Made by a program: the position numbers and the translations under genes. From Symbiodinium microadriaticum (taxonomy: Eukaryota; Sar; Dinophyceae; Suessiales; Symbiodiniaceae): a stretch of 64,000 nt of DNA. Location: NCBI GenBank assembly GCA_001939145.1, contig LSRX01000283.1, positions 476,546 to 540,545 on the forward strand, in the 5' to 3' direction. The notes below the pieces were generated by a model. That model ran no database searches, was not told the origin of the DNA, and saw only the letters and a program-made list of their open reading frames with translations. Of the stretch, positions 1-12,020 are shown piece by piece (the first letter of the stretch is position 1; each line of letters begins with the position of its first letter).

Positions 1-2987
1 CTGCAAAAGGCCTTATAGACTCATAGACCCCTCAACAAACCCAAAACCGGCCCTAAACGCATAACCCCACACCGTAAGCCCTAAACTCTGACAAGTTGGG
101 CGCCCGACAATCGGCCCGGTAAGGTCTTCGGCAGCTGTCGGAGACTTCGAAACCTTCATGGGCTTTGGTGTTCGCAGGTTCCCCAGTGGGATCAGGGTAT
201 AGGGCTTAGGATCTGAAAGGCTTTGACAAATTTTATTGATTTTTCGGGTACGATGGGGATTTGTTGGGTCTCTGTTGTGTGTTACAGCGTTCCTCCATTG
301 GTTTTCTCAGGGTATCATAAATATTGCTAAGGTGTGTTCACCAGACCAGAAACCACCTAAGAAGAAGTAATCTAAGAATAAGAAGGTTCTCCTTGAGGCA
401 ACCTCAAGGAGTGTGACCCCCCCCCCCCCGCACCCCCTACAAAGAAACATATCAAAGGGTGGCTGCGACAGGCCGCTGAGCGAGGCGTCAAAAACACTTG
501 AAACCCATCGCCTTCATGTCAGCCCATCATCCCAAGTCCAGGCCCTAAGCATGAAGGCTAAAACCTGAAACCTCTCAAACCCTGAGTCCTGAAACCCCAC
601 AAGCCTCAAACCCTAAGCCCATGAATAGAAAACCCAAACGACCCCCCAAAAGCCAAAGGCAGGTCACCTGACTCAAAGCAGTCTGGATCTCTTTCAGTAG
701 CCCCGGCAGGCCCTCCTGCAGGGATTCTTGCTGCTTCGTAGGTTAGGGTTTCGGGTTTGGGTTTGGGGGTTTAGGGGTTTAGGGTTTAGGGGTTCCCATA
801 GGTTCCTACCACTCTGGGCTTCTTCGAACTCTCCTACTCAGGATGCTTTTGCGTGCGCTTGCTGGCTTCCTTTGGGTGCGTCAGGCTCCGAAAAGGCTCT
901 CTGAGGGCTACTGTACCCCCTGCCTGTTGGAATGCTCCTCCATGAGACTCCCCGTCTTCGCTTTTTTTTTTTGCTTGGGGGGGTCCTTGGGAAAATGCAG
1001 GGTTCCTGCAAAATTCCTGGGCTCGTTGCTTTGAGAAGGATCTCGGCATGCGAAGGGTGTGACCCGACAATTAAACCAACCATCCTGCCCAAAACAAAAC
1101 TCCCCAAACACGACATCTACTCATGTGAAGGGAAGTTTCAGGGCATAAGGGGAATACCTGCGGCTGTCGAGTCGCTAGCTTAAGTCCCAAGCGCCAGAAA
1201 GCCCGTCCTTTGAGTTCACTAAAACCCCGGAAGCCCTGGCCCTAGACCCGAAAACCCAAAATCCGAAGTCCTAAACCCGAAAACCCAAAATCCGAAGCCC
1301 CTAATTACACCCCGAGAGCCCATAGGCCCTACCAGGCCACCCCGTGGGCCTCGGCTGCATAGATTGCTAACTCAGACCTTGGTCTTGCTGGGTCTATTGG
1401 GGTTTAGGGTTTAGGGTTTAGGGGTTTATGGGATCCAGGTTTCAGTTGTGGTTTTGCGTGTTTTTCTGTGAGACGGTGTTGTTCTTGTAGGGGTTCCGAA
1501 AAAAAGGCAAGGTCAAAGGTTTTGGCCCGACATGGAAAGGTCTAGCAACGACATCTTGAAACTGAGCTTCTGACAACTTGGCTCTTGGAGCCCAGACCAA
1601 AACCTAAACCTAAATCCTAAACCCTCAGCCCTCAACCCTTGCCAAACCTAAATCCTACGCCCTGAACCTGATACCTCAAAGCCTTGGTCATTGCGGCCGA
1701 AACGGCAAACTCAGCCCGGCCAGAGCTCCCCAGAGATCGTGCCCGGGAAGTTAGTATAAGGGAATCCGGTGCAAATTATAGTCTATTTCGCTGTATCCGA
1801 ACCTCAACGGGATGTCAACAGGACACTAGCACTCAAGCCTCTTTTATAATTGTAGCAAGGCCAAGCTTCAACACACCAAGCAAGGAAGGCAAGGAGGTCG
1901 GAAAGGACCGCTGGGCCTTAGAGGACGAGGGGCAACGGAGTGAAATGTGTGCGAACGGCAGTGAGGGCAATATCGGGGCCTAAATAAATACCAATACTGT
2001 TTTGGGGTTCCTAGGGGCCGAGAAGGAAAATAACAGAGGCAGGTATCTACAAGGCTGGACGAGACAAGCCTACCGCTACTTATGAGGGCGGCGCAGAATC
2101 TCAGCCTGTAAGAGCCCGGATTGAAGCTGCAGGCGGCTCAAACCACTGGAGCCCGTACCCAAACTGGCAAGCAGGCCGTGGTCACACCGCTCACAGCAGC
2201 AGGAGGCCAACCGAATCACTGCCAACAGCTAGCTGAGCAGAAGCAGCCGCGCTCAAGCTGTATCATACATATAGTGTAATATACCCCCAAAACCCTATTC
2301 TAATTATTAAGGCCCCTATATTAGTCGGGATACAGCAAGAATGGTGATCGTGAAGCTGCTGCTACTGGTGGTAATGATGCTCAGAGCCTCTTACTTGTTC
2401 ATGCCGCTGTGGCGATGATCGTGAGAGCGGAGCTATGATAGCGACAGTAAGATGAGATTGTAGCTGTTTTTGGCGATGGTGCTGGTATGGTGTTAGCGGC
2501 GGTGACCATGCACGCTTGTTACAGCCAGCATTGACGCGAGCGTTCGGAGGTTTATAGCAGCCTGCAAGATACACTACACCGAACACCGCACTAAGCGAGG
2601 CTACATGGAACGTGCTTAGCTATGCAGGACGTCGGCAAACCTGTAAAAGCTGTCTACATCCGTATAGAACCCGTACACAAAAAAGGACAAACAGCAACTC
2701 TACTGCACTGGGTTCTATCAACGCCCTATAACTATAGCACCCGGACAGAACTCAGCCCAGTTGAGGCAGGGACAGCGAGCTCCGCTGACAGCTCGGCCAT
2801 GGGGAGTTCGAAAAGGCCTCTACAGGGTCTGTAAAAAGGATTACTGATTTGGGGAGTATATAAGTCAATAAGCATATGCAATTATAAAGGTATTTAAACA
2901 AAGCGCTATACAAACAAGAGTACACGCACATATACATGTAGGTATGCAGACCATAGCAGATAGTTCCGCATATACTGTATTTCATCA

Positions 2988-3076
2988 ACAAACACACACA
3001 CACACACATACAAATAATACACATGTCCGCACATGCTGTGGACATATATATATATATATAGACATGTATGTGTGCG

Positions 3077-3108
<32 letters not shown>

Positions 3109-3180
3109 CATATGTGTGTGTGAGAGTGTGAGTGTGTGAGTGCGTGTAGGTAAATACATACATATACACACACACACACA
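2988..3180. repeat. compound CA/TA/TG microsatellite
   Basis: Runs of (CA)n, (TA)n and (TG)n follow one another with few interruptions. The long open frames across it on the minus strand come from the repeat and carry no protein signal. Confidence 0.9.
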
Positions 3181-4179
3181 TTTTCCGGCGGGACAAGCTA
3201 GACAAAACAGGACCCCAGCATAAACCCATCAACTGGACTCCTACAGCACAGCAAAAGCAGCAAGTGGGAGGTTCAACAAACCAGGCCACCTCATCGGGGG
3301 GGGGGTCCTTGTGTTGAGCCTACCAGTTCAGAAGGCGACTATGACTTGCCTACTGGGACTGCGCGCCTGAAAAGTCCAGCTGCATCGGGCTATTCGCCTT
3401 CGAGCTGAGAAACCGTTGGGCTTCAAAGGGCCAGGAACACAACTTTGGCTTCAGAGTCTGGGGTTCAGGGTTACAGGGTTCAAGGATTCAACAGAACTCA
3501 TCTGAACCTGCGCATGTCGTGTAAGCTTCAAGGTGGGGCAGTTTTCCATGGCTTTCGACCAGGGATCTCCCATGACATCCGTGAAAAAAAACAGACAGAT
3601 TCCGCAACAACAGGTACCAGGCAAGACCGTCCCCTAATTGAGGGGTAGCTGCGGCTAGATTAGCCGTGCAAGAAAAGAAAAGAAGGGTGGCATCCCCAAT
3701 CAAACCCACAACCTTGAGCGCTCTAAGCCCTAATCTGCAAGGGGGTCGAAGGATGGAAGATGCTTCTTCTTTGAAGGCTTAAGCTGCGGCGTAGGGCATG
3801 GTCCGAGTGCCCCGTGCTTATAAAAACCCCCCCAGACCCAACTGTGCGAGACACTCCTAAACCCGCTTCAACTGAACCCTATACACTCTAGGCTCCAGGC
3901 CCAAACAACAAACACAGCCTACGCGCTCCGAAACCCCAAACTAGGAAAAACAACCATACAATATAATATAGTAACTATAACATAATATAGTACAATACAA
4001 AATGTTATATTTATTAATATAATATACTAGAATATAATTATATAGTATGTAGGCCCCTTTTCCTCAGCCCTTAACATCCGACGTCCGAGCCCACCTCGGA
4101 TGCATTCAGCCGCCTCCGCAGCTCCCTCCTGAAAGTCATCTCTTGCTGTTCGTTACTGTAGTCCAGGATTCTCTATAGG

Positions 4180-4290
4180 TTGTAGGGTTTAGGGTTTAGG
4201 GCTTTAGGGTTTAGGGGTTTTGGGTTTAAGGGGTTTAGCTAAGGGTTTAGGGTTTAGGGGGTTTGGGGTTTAAGGGGTTTAGTTAAGGGG
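4180..4290 (+). repeat. degenerate telomere-like TTTAGGG tract
   Basis: Imperfect tandem TTTAGGG and TTTAGGGG units with variants such as TTTGGGG and TTTAAGGGG. The motif matches the telomere repeat known in dinoflagellates and plants, but here it is internal, short and degenerate, so it is an interstitial telomere-like repeat. Confidence 0.85.
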
Positions 4291-5022
4291 TTTTTTCCCT
4301 GCCACTTATATAGCTTGGACGAGCCCGCGCTGCAGGGTAAGCTAACGAAGTTCGGATATGTCTGACGTGCAAAGATCAGCACACGATGAAACCTCAATTT
4401 AGGGGTTTAGGGTCAAGGATTCTCTATCGGGGTTACTATACGGGTTTAGGGATACTTGAAGGAGTCTGTCTGGGTTGCTGTAAAGGTTCTGCTGTTCTCT
4501 AGCTCTTGTACTGCGTGTTGTCGGATTTGGGCATTACGCTTTTGTTTGGCGCCGCCTGGACGGCTTCAGGTTTTGGGCTTTAGTGGGGCTTGGGTGATGC
4601 TGGCAGTACAGGGCTGCCTACGGCGTTTTGGTGAACGATTCCCGGTTTAGGGTTTAGAAGGCTCAGTGTTGATTGCGAGCATGTTAAAATACACCAACAC
4701 TAAACCCCAAAACCCAAAACCCCTAAACCCCTAAACTGTTTGGAGATTCGAGGCAATCAAGGCAGGAGTTTTGCTTTGGTACCTGGTTCTTGCTGGGCTG
4801 CAAGGATGATCATCCCCTGCTTCAAGCGCCTATAGGTGCAGCATGGCAAGGCAACGACTCCCGATCTTGGAAAAAGTAGGAAACCGTTGCTGCTGCCAGT
4901 CTACAGTCGGCTGAATCCTCCGACGGATACTCTACACCTGAGGGACGCACCATGGAAGCTCCACCCAGCAGGCAAGGTCTTCCTGGTACACGGCGCTCTT
5001 GCGACCTGTTTGGGATTGAAAG

Positions 5023-5080
5023 GGTACCTTATTTTGGGGTCCTTAGAATAAGGATCCTACTATTTAGGTCGGAAACCCCC
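5023..5080 (+). mobile_element. MITE-like element C, partial copy
   Basis: The stretch beginning GGTACCTTATTTTGGGG, followed by CTTAGAATAAGGATCC and CTACTATTTAGG, is matched almost base for base by the reverse complement of about 8587-8666. It lacks the full pair of inverted ends seen in that copy, so it is a truncated relative. Confidence 0.6.
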
Positions 5081-6614
5081 AAAGGTGGTCGCTTGACATC
5101 CTTCAGTCTCGGACACAGTGCGCAACATCTTTTGATTTGCAGATGTCTCTGTGGTTGCAAGTGGGAAGCCGGGAACCCCCAAAGCAACAAAGGACGTGCA
5201 GGGTCTTTTGCTTTGCGTCCTGATACTCACAATCGTGTTATTTGTAGTCTAATCGTTTATCGTCTATCCAAATGTCGCCCGTTTTGAGAAACTCGCATAC
5301 TTCCGCACAACAAAACTCGCTGCTAGGACACTTTTCGACCCGGAAGTTTCTTTGGGTTCGCCCGGGATCTTGGATCTTAAGCAAAGAAGGCCAGGGATTG
5401 AGATTTATGTTGCGGCTTGGACTCTCGCGACTGGGACAATGCAGGCGAGGATGTTAGGCTGTAGGATTGGCTGCTTAAGCTTTGAAGTGGGTATAGTTGC
5501 AGTTATTGTGTTCATCTCATTGTAACCGCGCCTACCAATGCAGGATGCAAGCTGGTTTAACACTCAAAGCTGCAGGCGGAAACCCGTCCACAGCCTAGGG
5601 GACTGTTGTCACGTTGTGGTAGGGCAGTGCGGGATGTCCAAGCAGCCTTTAAGGTCGTTTTGCTTCTAGGCTCCAAATGTAAACATGAAGAGCCCCTACC
5701 AAACCTGAACCTTCACCCCAAACCCCGCATCTCGGTAATCGGAAGTCTTGGAAGACCTGAGCCGGGCCTTTTCTCAGGTAGGGAGCTCTTGCTGAGGAGG
5801 AGCGAATCAGACCTCATAGGTTCGGTTTCGACTCTCACACTCGCACCAGGCAGTTTCGGTTTAGAGGTTCAAGGGTTGAGGGCTTAGAGTCAGAGTGCGA
5901 GAATGCTCTAAGCGGCATTTTCTCCGCCCTGCAAGAGCGCCAGAGGGGTTTTCAGGGGAATTTTAATCCTGTCCAGATTTCTTAGAGGATCGAGAGCTTA
6001 CCTGTGGTCAGGCGGGATTGGGCTTCTGGGAAATGGTTTCGACTCTCACACTCGCGCAAGGCAGGCGAGGAATCGTGACATGTCCCTGGGTGAAAGAGTG
6101 CTCTGTATGATGCCCTACTGACCCATCTGGCAGCAAAAAACCCTGAAGCCCTGAATCCCACGCCCAAAAGCGCAAGATGCTGTACTCCTATACCAACAAC
6201 TCCCCAAAGACGAAACTGCTGTCCCCAACGGTCCTAAACCTCAGCAGGGCATGGAATCCGTGAAGGACAATTCTGATGCAGACGTGGCTCCCATGTCAGA
6301 AGCATTGAGGAAAGGACGCGGTATCGAACAACCTGGCACACCGACTTGACCAACAAGGGATCTAAACCCTAAACGGTCCAAGTATCTCAGGATTCAGTTT
6401 TGGGGTTTGAGGCACGCCTTATGAATAGACGGAGATCTGCGATCCTACGAGCAAGGGCCCTAAGGTGGGTTGTAGGAAAGAGCATGGCTGCGCAGCGCAG
6501 CAGGCACATGTGGGCAAGATGGGCATTCATTCATAAAGTCCACTTGAAGGCCTATGCATCAGCAACACAGCACAACTCCGTAATGCCTTAATGCAAGGCG
6601 TGCTCCTGATAATC

Positions 6615-6717
6615 CTTCAGGCGACATGCCCCTTGCAGCCCTCTATGCAGTCCGAGCGTCGGAGCAAGATCCGAGATGTGTCCCGCAATGCCAAGTGCCA
6701 CCTTGGCCCACTCCACG
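6615..6717 (-). CDS. candidate internal exon of an unidentified gene
   Basis: Read on the minus strand after the AG at 6718-6719, the frame gives one leading base and 34 codons including VEWAKVALGIAGHISDLAPT and then LGLHRGLQ. Amino-acid usage is unlike the low-complexity shadows around it. The likely donor is GA (AAG|GATTAT), a donor type also seen in the LHC gene. Similar exons at 7266-7357 and 9057-9155 on the same strand may belong to the same gene, but phases between them do not all match, so exons are missing. I do not recognise the product. Confidence 0.4.
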
Positions 6718-6957
6718 CTCACAGCTCGAGAGCTTCAAGAGTTTCGGGTGAAGTTAAGACTTCTAAGGAGATGAACGGAGACCCGGACTACTTTCAAGGT
6801 GGGACATCTGGCAATCACGGACTGTGGTAAGATCCTGCGAGTTAGAGTTGCGGGGCAAATTCCGCAGTCCCTAAACCCTAAACCTTGTGACGAATAAACC
6901 CTACAGCACGTCATTTATACAAAAAATTATCTATCTAATGATTTTCAATCTATGAAC

Positions 6958-7205
6958 ATGTATACATATGTATGTAAATATGTGCATGTGTGTCTTTCTG
7001 TCCGTCCGTCCGTTTGTATGTATGTGTGTATATGTATGTATAAAAACAGTTATATAAGCATGTGCATATGTGCTCAGGTACATAACCAAACACACACACA
7101 CACACACACACACTCTCTCTCTTTCTCTCTATATATATGTATAGATGTATATGTATATGTGTGTATATATATATATACACATATTTATTTATTCATACAT
7201 ATGAC
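6958..7205. repeat. compound TATG/CA/CT/TA microsatellite
   Basis: Mixed (TATG)n, (CA)n, (CT)n and (TA)n tracts. Open frames on both strands here translate to cysteine/valine or isoleucine/tyrosine runs and are repeat artefacts. Confidence 0.9.
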
Positions 7206-7265
7206 ATAGGGTATGTAAGCGAATGCTACTCCTAAGTCTTCAGAGCCCTCCTATACTATTTCGGC

Positions 7266-7357
7266 CCAGGGTCAGTGACAGCGTGGCGTCGGTTTCCACG
7301 AGCACCAGGAAGGCGCCTTCGAAGAAGTCCAAGCGCGCCGGAGCATTCCCCAGACAC
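7266..7357 (-). CDS. candidate internal exon of an unidentified gene
   Basis: A GC-rich island begins after a CAG acceptor and reads CLGNAPARLDFFEG then AFLVLVETDATLSLTLG on the minus strand, ending at a possible GC donor (CTGG|GCCGAA). It is flanked by non-coding AT-rich and telomere-like sequence. No family recognised. It may belong with the exons at 9057-9155 and 6615-6717. Confidence 0.4.
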
Positions 7358-8580
7358 CTGGGTTTGGGGGCTTCGGGATTTTTTCTTAGGGTTTGAGGTT
7401 TAGGGATTGGCCTAAGTTCCCTTAGCCTTTGGCGGGGCCTCTGGAGTCTTGTTAAAATAATTAGGCCGTACTGTCACGACCCTGCCAAACTGAACACCTC
7501 AACTCCTTGAAATACAAGCAATTGGAGGTAAGTCTCAAACGCTCGGGTTGAGAGATGTTCATGGGAACGCAGTGTGATACCAATGGACTCAGATGAAACG
7601 AAACGAACGAACTTCAGTTATATGGAGCAAAAGAAAAATGGGTAAGGGCTTCCTTTAACAAGTCGTAAATCCTAAGTTCAAGGCCCTAGCCTTCAGATAG
7701 GATGCATATGCAAACTAGTTAGTCCTCGGCCCCTCCGTATACCTTAGAAATCCAAACCCTCAAGCCCTGCAGAACACAAGTCAACCACCCTCAAACCGCA
7801 ACCCCTCGACACCTTCTGAAATCCAGAAAACCCTTGAATCCTGGAAGGGACCCCAAATCCCTTAACGGGCCTTGTAATTAATAATGCCGCATAAATCCCT
7901 TAAAGGACCTTTACACTGCCCCCTTTTGTCGCATCGCTTGCTGCCGTCAAAGGCACACGGGCTCAAGGAAATCCTGGCCCGTCCTGGGAACATCGGGGCA
8001 TCTTGTGAGAGCGTTCTGGGTGTTTGCGCATCGTTTCAGAGTATGCTAGGTTTTGGGGTTAGCGTTTAAAAGTGTTCCGGGGTGTTTGGGGGATCTGTTG
8101 TGAGAGTTCTGGGTCTTAAAGGATCTTTTGAAAGTGTCATGGGTGGTGTTTCAGGGTCGAGTCTTAAAAGGGCCCTTTAGGGATTTGTGAAGAGTCCCTT
8201 ACGGGTTTTCCAGCGAAGCCGCCTGGCCCAGTTGCATAGGGCATCTACAGGATAACCTGCCTGTAAGGATAAATACAAGGGTTAACTCTGCTATCCCGAT
8301 TGCTCACTGCTTCAGAAAAGCCTACTGGCCGATCCACTTATGCCAACCCTCTTTGAACGCACCAGCCCTTGAAGCCTGCAGAATGTTGTTTGCACCCAAA
8401 GCCCCCGGCCTCAACATCCAAACCGCAGAAACTCCTAAACCCAATGAAACCTATGCCCGAACCGCCCAAACCAACTAAACCCTAAACCCTACAAACCCTA
8501 GCAGTGGCCCTAATTCCACACAGCCCTTGGCAATTACAGAGGCGCAGGCCCGTATCTTAAGCGATCTATATATATATATA

Positions 8581-8691
8581 TATATAGGGGTTTCCGAAAT
8601 AGGGGACCCTAATATTGTACCCTAAATAGTAGGACCTTATTGTAAGGACCCCCAAAATAAGGTACCCAATTGTTCGGAAAGTCCCATATAG
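8581..8691. mobile_element. MITE-like palindromic element C
   Basis: The ends TATATAGGGGTTTCCGAA and TTCGGAAAGTCCCATATA are imperfect inverted repeats of each other. The interior matches the reverse complement of 5023-5080. A short non-coding element with inverted ends in two copies fits a miniature inverted-repeat transposable element. Confidence 0.6.
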
Positions 8692-8922
8692 TCCTATAGA
8701 GGATGCCCGGTTGACGGGTCGCTAGATCCTTTTCCTGGACTGCAAGAGACAAGCCCTAGCGTCTCCAAGGCCCTAAAGCTCATGATCTTATAAACTCCGA
8801 AACACGGTTTAGGGTTTATATAGGGTTCAGGTTATAAACTCCACAGCACGGTTTAGGGTTTGTATATGTTTATATAGGGTTCAGGGCCTCCAAAACGCAG
8901 AATCCCTAAATCCTAGGACTAC

Positions 8923-9041
8923 ATGGGTAGTTCTCTAAACTAGGGTCCCTTTTAGGGTCTTTGTTTTTTTGTTTTATAAGGGTGCCGTACTATACTTGGG
9001 ATCGAAAAAGGGACCCTGATTTTTTTGAGAACTACCCACAT
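8923..9041. mobile_element. MITE-like palindromic element B
   Basis: Left end ATGGGTAGTTCTC then AGGGTCCCTTTT; right end AAAAAGGGACCCT then GAGAACTACCCACAT. The two ends form an inverted repeat of about 30 bp around a non-coding centre. A left-arm copy without a right arm lies at about 9963-10000. Its right end is 16 bp from the exon at 9057. Confidence 0.65.
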
Positions 9042-9056
9042 CCCAAAGCCCAAAGC

Positions 9057-9155
9057 CTTGAGTTTGGAACCGAAGGCACTGGGCATTGAGCACCAGCAGC
9101 TCCCAGGGGCCCAGATCCGTCGACGCGGAGCTGGTAACGAGCGCGACGAAAGCAC
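9057..9155 (-). CDS. candidate internal exon of an unidentified gene
   Basis: After an AAAG acceptor the minus strand gives two leading bases and then AFVALVTSSASTDLGP, WELLVLNAQCLRFQ, ending near a GC donor. The plus strand is also open here but gives a less protein-like, arginine-rich reading. All better-supported genes run on the minus strand. Product unknown. Confidence 0.4.
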
Positions 9156-9569
9156 CTTTCGGGGGTAATAGGGTTTAGGGTCGACAGGGGCCTTATATCT
9201 GCGTGTCTTTGCTGATTTATGTAGGTGTGGGGGTCTTTAGAGCTTAGGATTTTTTTTATCGTCTTTGCATCCCAAAGCCCTCTCCAGAATGTGGAAAGGA
9301 AAACGCAAGGTCGTAAAATGCAAGATCCACTGAAGGCACCTGTGGTTTGTAAGAGATGAGGATCAGTGTTGCTGTTATTGTCGTCAACTGGGTATAAGTG
9401 TTTTGATACCACCTGCTTTGTACGTCCCATGATCCTTTAGGTACTGAGACTGATGGTAATCCAGGGTTTGGGATGCAGGATACTCAGGGATGGGCAATGC
9501 GAACAAGGACTGGGTACGTTCAAGGCTTCCACTCTCACTCTCGCACAAGGCAGGCAAGGCTCCACATTC

Positions 9570-9645
9570 AACCCTAAACCCTAAACCCCTAAACCCGAAA
9601 CCCCAAACCTAAACCCTAAAGGTTTAGGGATTTAGGGATCAGGGT
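9570..9645. repeat. telomere-like repeat switching orientation
   Basis: CCCTAAACCCTAAACC runs directly into GGTTTAGGGATTTAGGG, so the motif inverts within one tract. A terminal telomere would have one orientation. Confidence 0.8.
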
Positions 9646-10630
9646 TTAGGGCTCCGGAGCTTCACTACTTTGGCATGGGCTTTGGGGATCGGGGCTTCTG
9701 TTGCACGTCTAGGGCCGCCCAGGGCTTCCGGCTAGGGCATTTTAAAATTTTAAGCGGGTAGGAACACCACTCAGGCTGTATGTGCTGCTGTCTTATTTCT
9801 AGGCGACATCTTTGTACCTTGATTCATAGATCCCGCTCAGCCCAAACGATCCAACCCTAAAGCAAGCAAAACCCTCACCAAACACCCAACCTCTACCCAA
9901 ACGCCCGAAATCAGGAGCCTCCTTGTACTATACCCCTGAACCCTTGTAGTGCCCCCTTATATATGGGTAGTTCTGTAAAGCAGGGTCCTGCCTTGGATCT
10001 TTGCACACAGCACTCGCTTGGCCAGGGAAACCCGCCAACGGAGCAGGCTGCGGGCACTGCGGTGCCTTACTTTGATCCCTTCAAAGACACATGTGCACGC
10101 ACGTTCAATCGTAGGTGCTTCTAAGCTCCAGCCAAAACTATATTACTTCGATGCCATAAGCCATAAAGCTATTCCCGGACATCTTGCTAGAAAGCCGTCA
10201 AGCACAGGCATTCCTCCGGCACTGCAAGGCTACATCGGCTATCCCCCAAAAAACCCTGAGCTGAAACCTACAGCATCACGTTTACTATCCGGAACTAGGG
10301 CTGCGAGGGCCGGTCCTAGGCAGTGCGGGTCTGACCTGGGCGTACAGTAAGGCTTCGGGATATTGTCTTCATATGCACGGGGCTTCTCCAGTCGAACAAA
10401 TCCCGAAAGCCTCGAATTGCCGGTCTTGCGCTCACAACTCGGACGGATCCGGGTGAGACGGATGAGGTACTGTCACATCGGCACGAGCCGACCCCCTCTC
10501 ATGTCAAAAAGAAAGACTCGGCTTAGGGCAGTTTGAGGCTTTATGGTTAAGGGCGAAAGTTACTTGCAGAACACATACGTCTCATGACACTCAGCACTCA
10601 GTAAGTCCGCAAGATATGTCATCATGGCGA

Positions 10631-10714
10631 TCAGTTGACGCCGTAGAGGGCTGGTCCGTTGGCCCAAGATGGTGCGTTGGCCACGAAGTCATCGATGGGA
10701 GGAAGGTTCCTGAG
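10631..10714 (-). CDS. possible alternative last exon of the LHC gene
   Basis: Downstream of the LHC stop at 10785, the minus strand has a CCCAAG|CTCAG|GAACC acceptor region, then an open frame giving RNLPPIDDFVANAPSWANG and PALYGVN, with TGA at 10631-10633. A GA donor in the codons for WQ (near 10793) would join it in frame at 10709 and replace the residues KPGCP. The frame looks like a real C-terminus, but either ending is possible. Confidence 0.4.
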   Translation of the reverse strand, partial: LRNLPPIDDFVANAPSWANGPALYGVN

Positions 10715-10784
10715 CTTGGGCTTTTGGGTTTCGGGCCCCCTCGAAAAGTACAGGAACATCTGCTATGGTATTTCAAAAGGTTAT

Positions 10785-11525
10785 TTATGGACAGCCTGGC
10801 TTCTGCCAAGGAGAGTAGTCAATGGGCTGGTTGCACACCGCTGCCCCACCGCAGAGCTTGCCCACGCCTGCGACATAGTCGCCGGTGACGACGTCCTGCG
10901 CCACGAGTCCGGTGATGGCCACCATGGCCAGGCGGCTGTTGTTCAGCTCCTGGCACTGCACGCGCTTCCAGCCGTTCCAGATCTCAGAGGGGTAGTCCTC
11001 ATCGATGATGCCCTTCCATCCGAGCACGTCCCAGGGCCGGTCCTCAGGAGGTTTGCAGATGTAGGTGGTCAGCCACTCTAAGCACATGATGGTGAAGATC
11101 ACCTGCCACATGCCTCCCATGGGCAGCTGGGTCAGGCTGACGAGGGGGTCGTTGCTCATCCTCTCACCAATGGCATAGTCACCCAAGAGGTGGTAACCTG
11201 CGGCCACGTGGAACCAGTGGAGCACTGCAAGCATTGCCACGCGTCCGTGTTTCAGCTCCATGGCCCGGAGCATTGCGATCTCCTTCTCGGTCTTCCCATT
11301 GGTGATGCCTGCGGGATCCCAGAAGTTGTCGGGAAGAGGGCCGCCTGTCCCGGCAATGATCTCCTGCGCCGGAGTCAGAGCGCGTAGCGGTGAGTCCGTG
11401 TACAGAGACCAGTCGCCCCATGCTTGTCCTGTCAACCCATTTTGGAAGAACATGCCAATGATAGCCATCATTGCCAAACGGCCGTTTGCGATTTCCGCAG
11501 CCAACTTTTTCTCCTGTCGGTGCTT
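10785..11525 (-). CDS. LHC gene exon 8: helix 3 of domain 1, linker and all of domain 2
   Basis: This single 741-nt exon starts after TTTCTCAG with KHRQEKKLAAEIANGRLAMM, so there is no start codon of its own: the residue before AAEIANGRL is encoded by TTG and is a leucine. It contains the third helix of domain 1, the SPLRA linker, and the three helices of domain 2 without an intron, then stops at TAA (10785-10787). By contrast the first 222 codons are cut by seven introns. Confidence 0.9.
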   Translation of the reverse strand, partial: KHRQEKKLAAEIANGRLAMMAIIGMFFQNGLTGQAWGDWSLYTDSPLRALTPAQEIIAGTGGPLPDNFWDPAGITNGKTEKEIAMLRAMELKHGRVAMLAVLHWFHVAAGYHLLGDYAIGERMSNDPLVSLTQLPMGGMWQVIFTIMCLEWLTTYICKPPEDRPWDVLGWKGIIDEDYPSEIWNGWKRVQCQELNNSRLAMVAITGLVAQDVVTGDYVAGVGKLCGGAAVCNQPIDYSPWQKPGCP

Positions 11526-11989
11526 CTGAGAAATTTCAAGGTTTAGGGCTTACATTGTAGGGTTTATAAGAGCAGTTGAGGGCTCAGTGCTGCCGGATTC
11601 TTCTCCTTCTGGCCCTCAGGAGCCTTCATGAAGCTATTGGGGATGCCGAGCAGACCTGCGTTCTCGAAGTCCTGGGCGCTTTTTGAAGGCTTCGGGCTTC
11701 AGGGTCTAAGTCTAGGGTTAAGGCTTCAGGGTTTAGGACTCGGGAACGGAACTTAGATTACCACAGAGATGCCCTAAACTCATGCAAGCTTCCGAAAGCT
11801 ATAAAATAACGTCCGTAACCCCCGGTCAGTAAGACTGCACAACCCCTTGTTTCAAGAGAGCTGGATGCCATAACAAAATCCTATAGTTCCTTCTGCCGCG
11901 TTGTAACTCAGATTAACTTCGCAGCTGCTCAACCGAAGAATATCCTACACAACAAAAACTTCCCTCTGATCAAGTTCACACCTATGTGC

Positions 11990-12020
<31 letters not shown>

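Larger units (their letters stand above)
1..6600. other. gene-poor, repeat-rich spacer
   Basis: I see no convincing gene here. The tract holds CCCTAAA/TTTAGGG-like stretches (about 741-794, 1398-1425, 4180-4290), a CA/TA/TG microsatellite (about 2988-3180), a MITE-like copy near 5023-5080, and several copies of a dispersed CTCTCACACTCGC-type motif (5425, 5830, 6040). A short open stretch on the minus strand at about 95-175 reads like protein but has no supporting neighbour. The open frames inside the microsatellite are low-complexity MYIYIY-type translations and are not genes. Confidence 0.6.

Noticed and set aside
9052..9168. Plus-strand open frame ALGIEHQQLPGAQIRRRG to TAA
   Set aside because: The minus strand gives a better-balanced hydrophobic reading with AG acceptor and GC donor; I kept only that one, at low confidence.
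10616..11529. Plus-strand open frames opposite the LHC exon (10616-10888, 10659-11081, 11260-11529)
   Set aside because: They are shadows of the minus-strand LHC exon, which has clear family motifs and codon structure.
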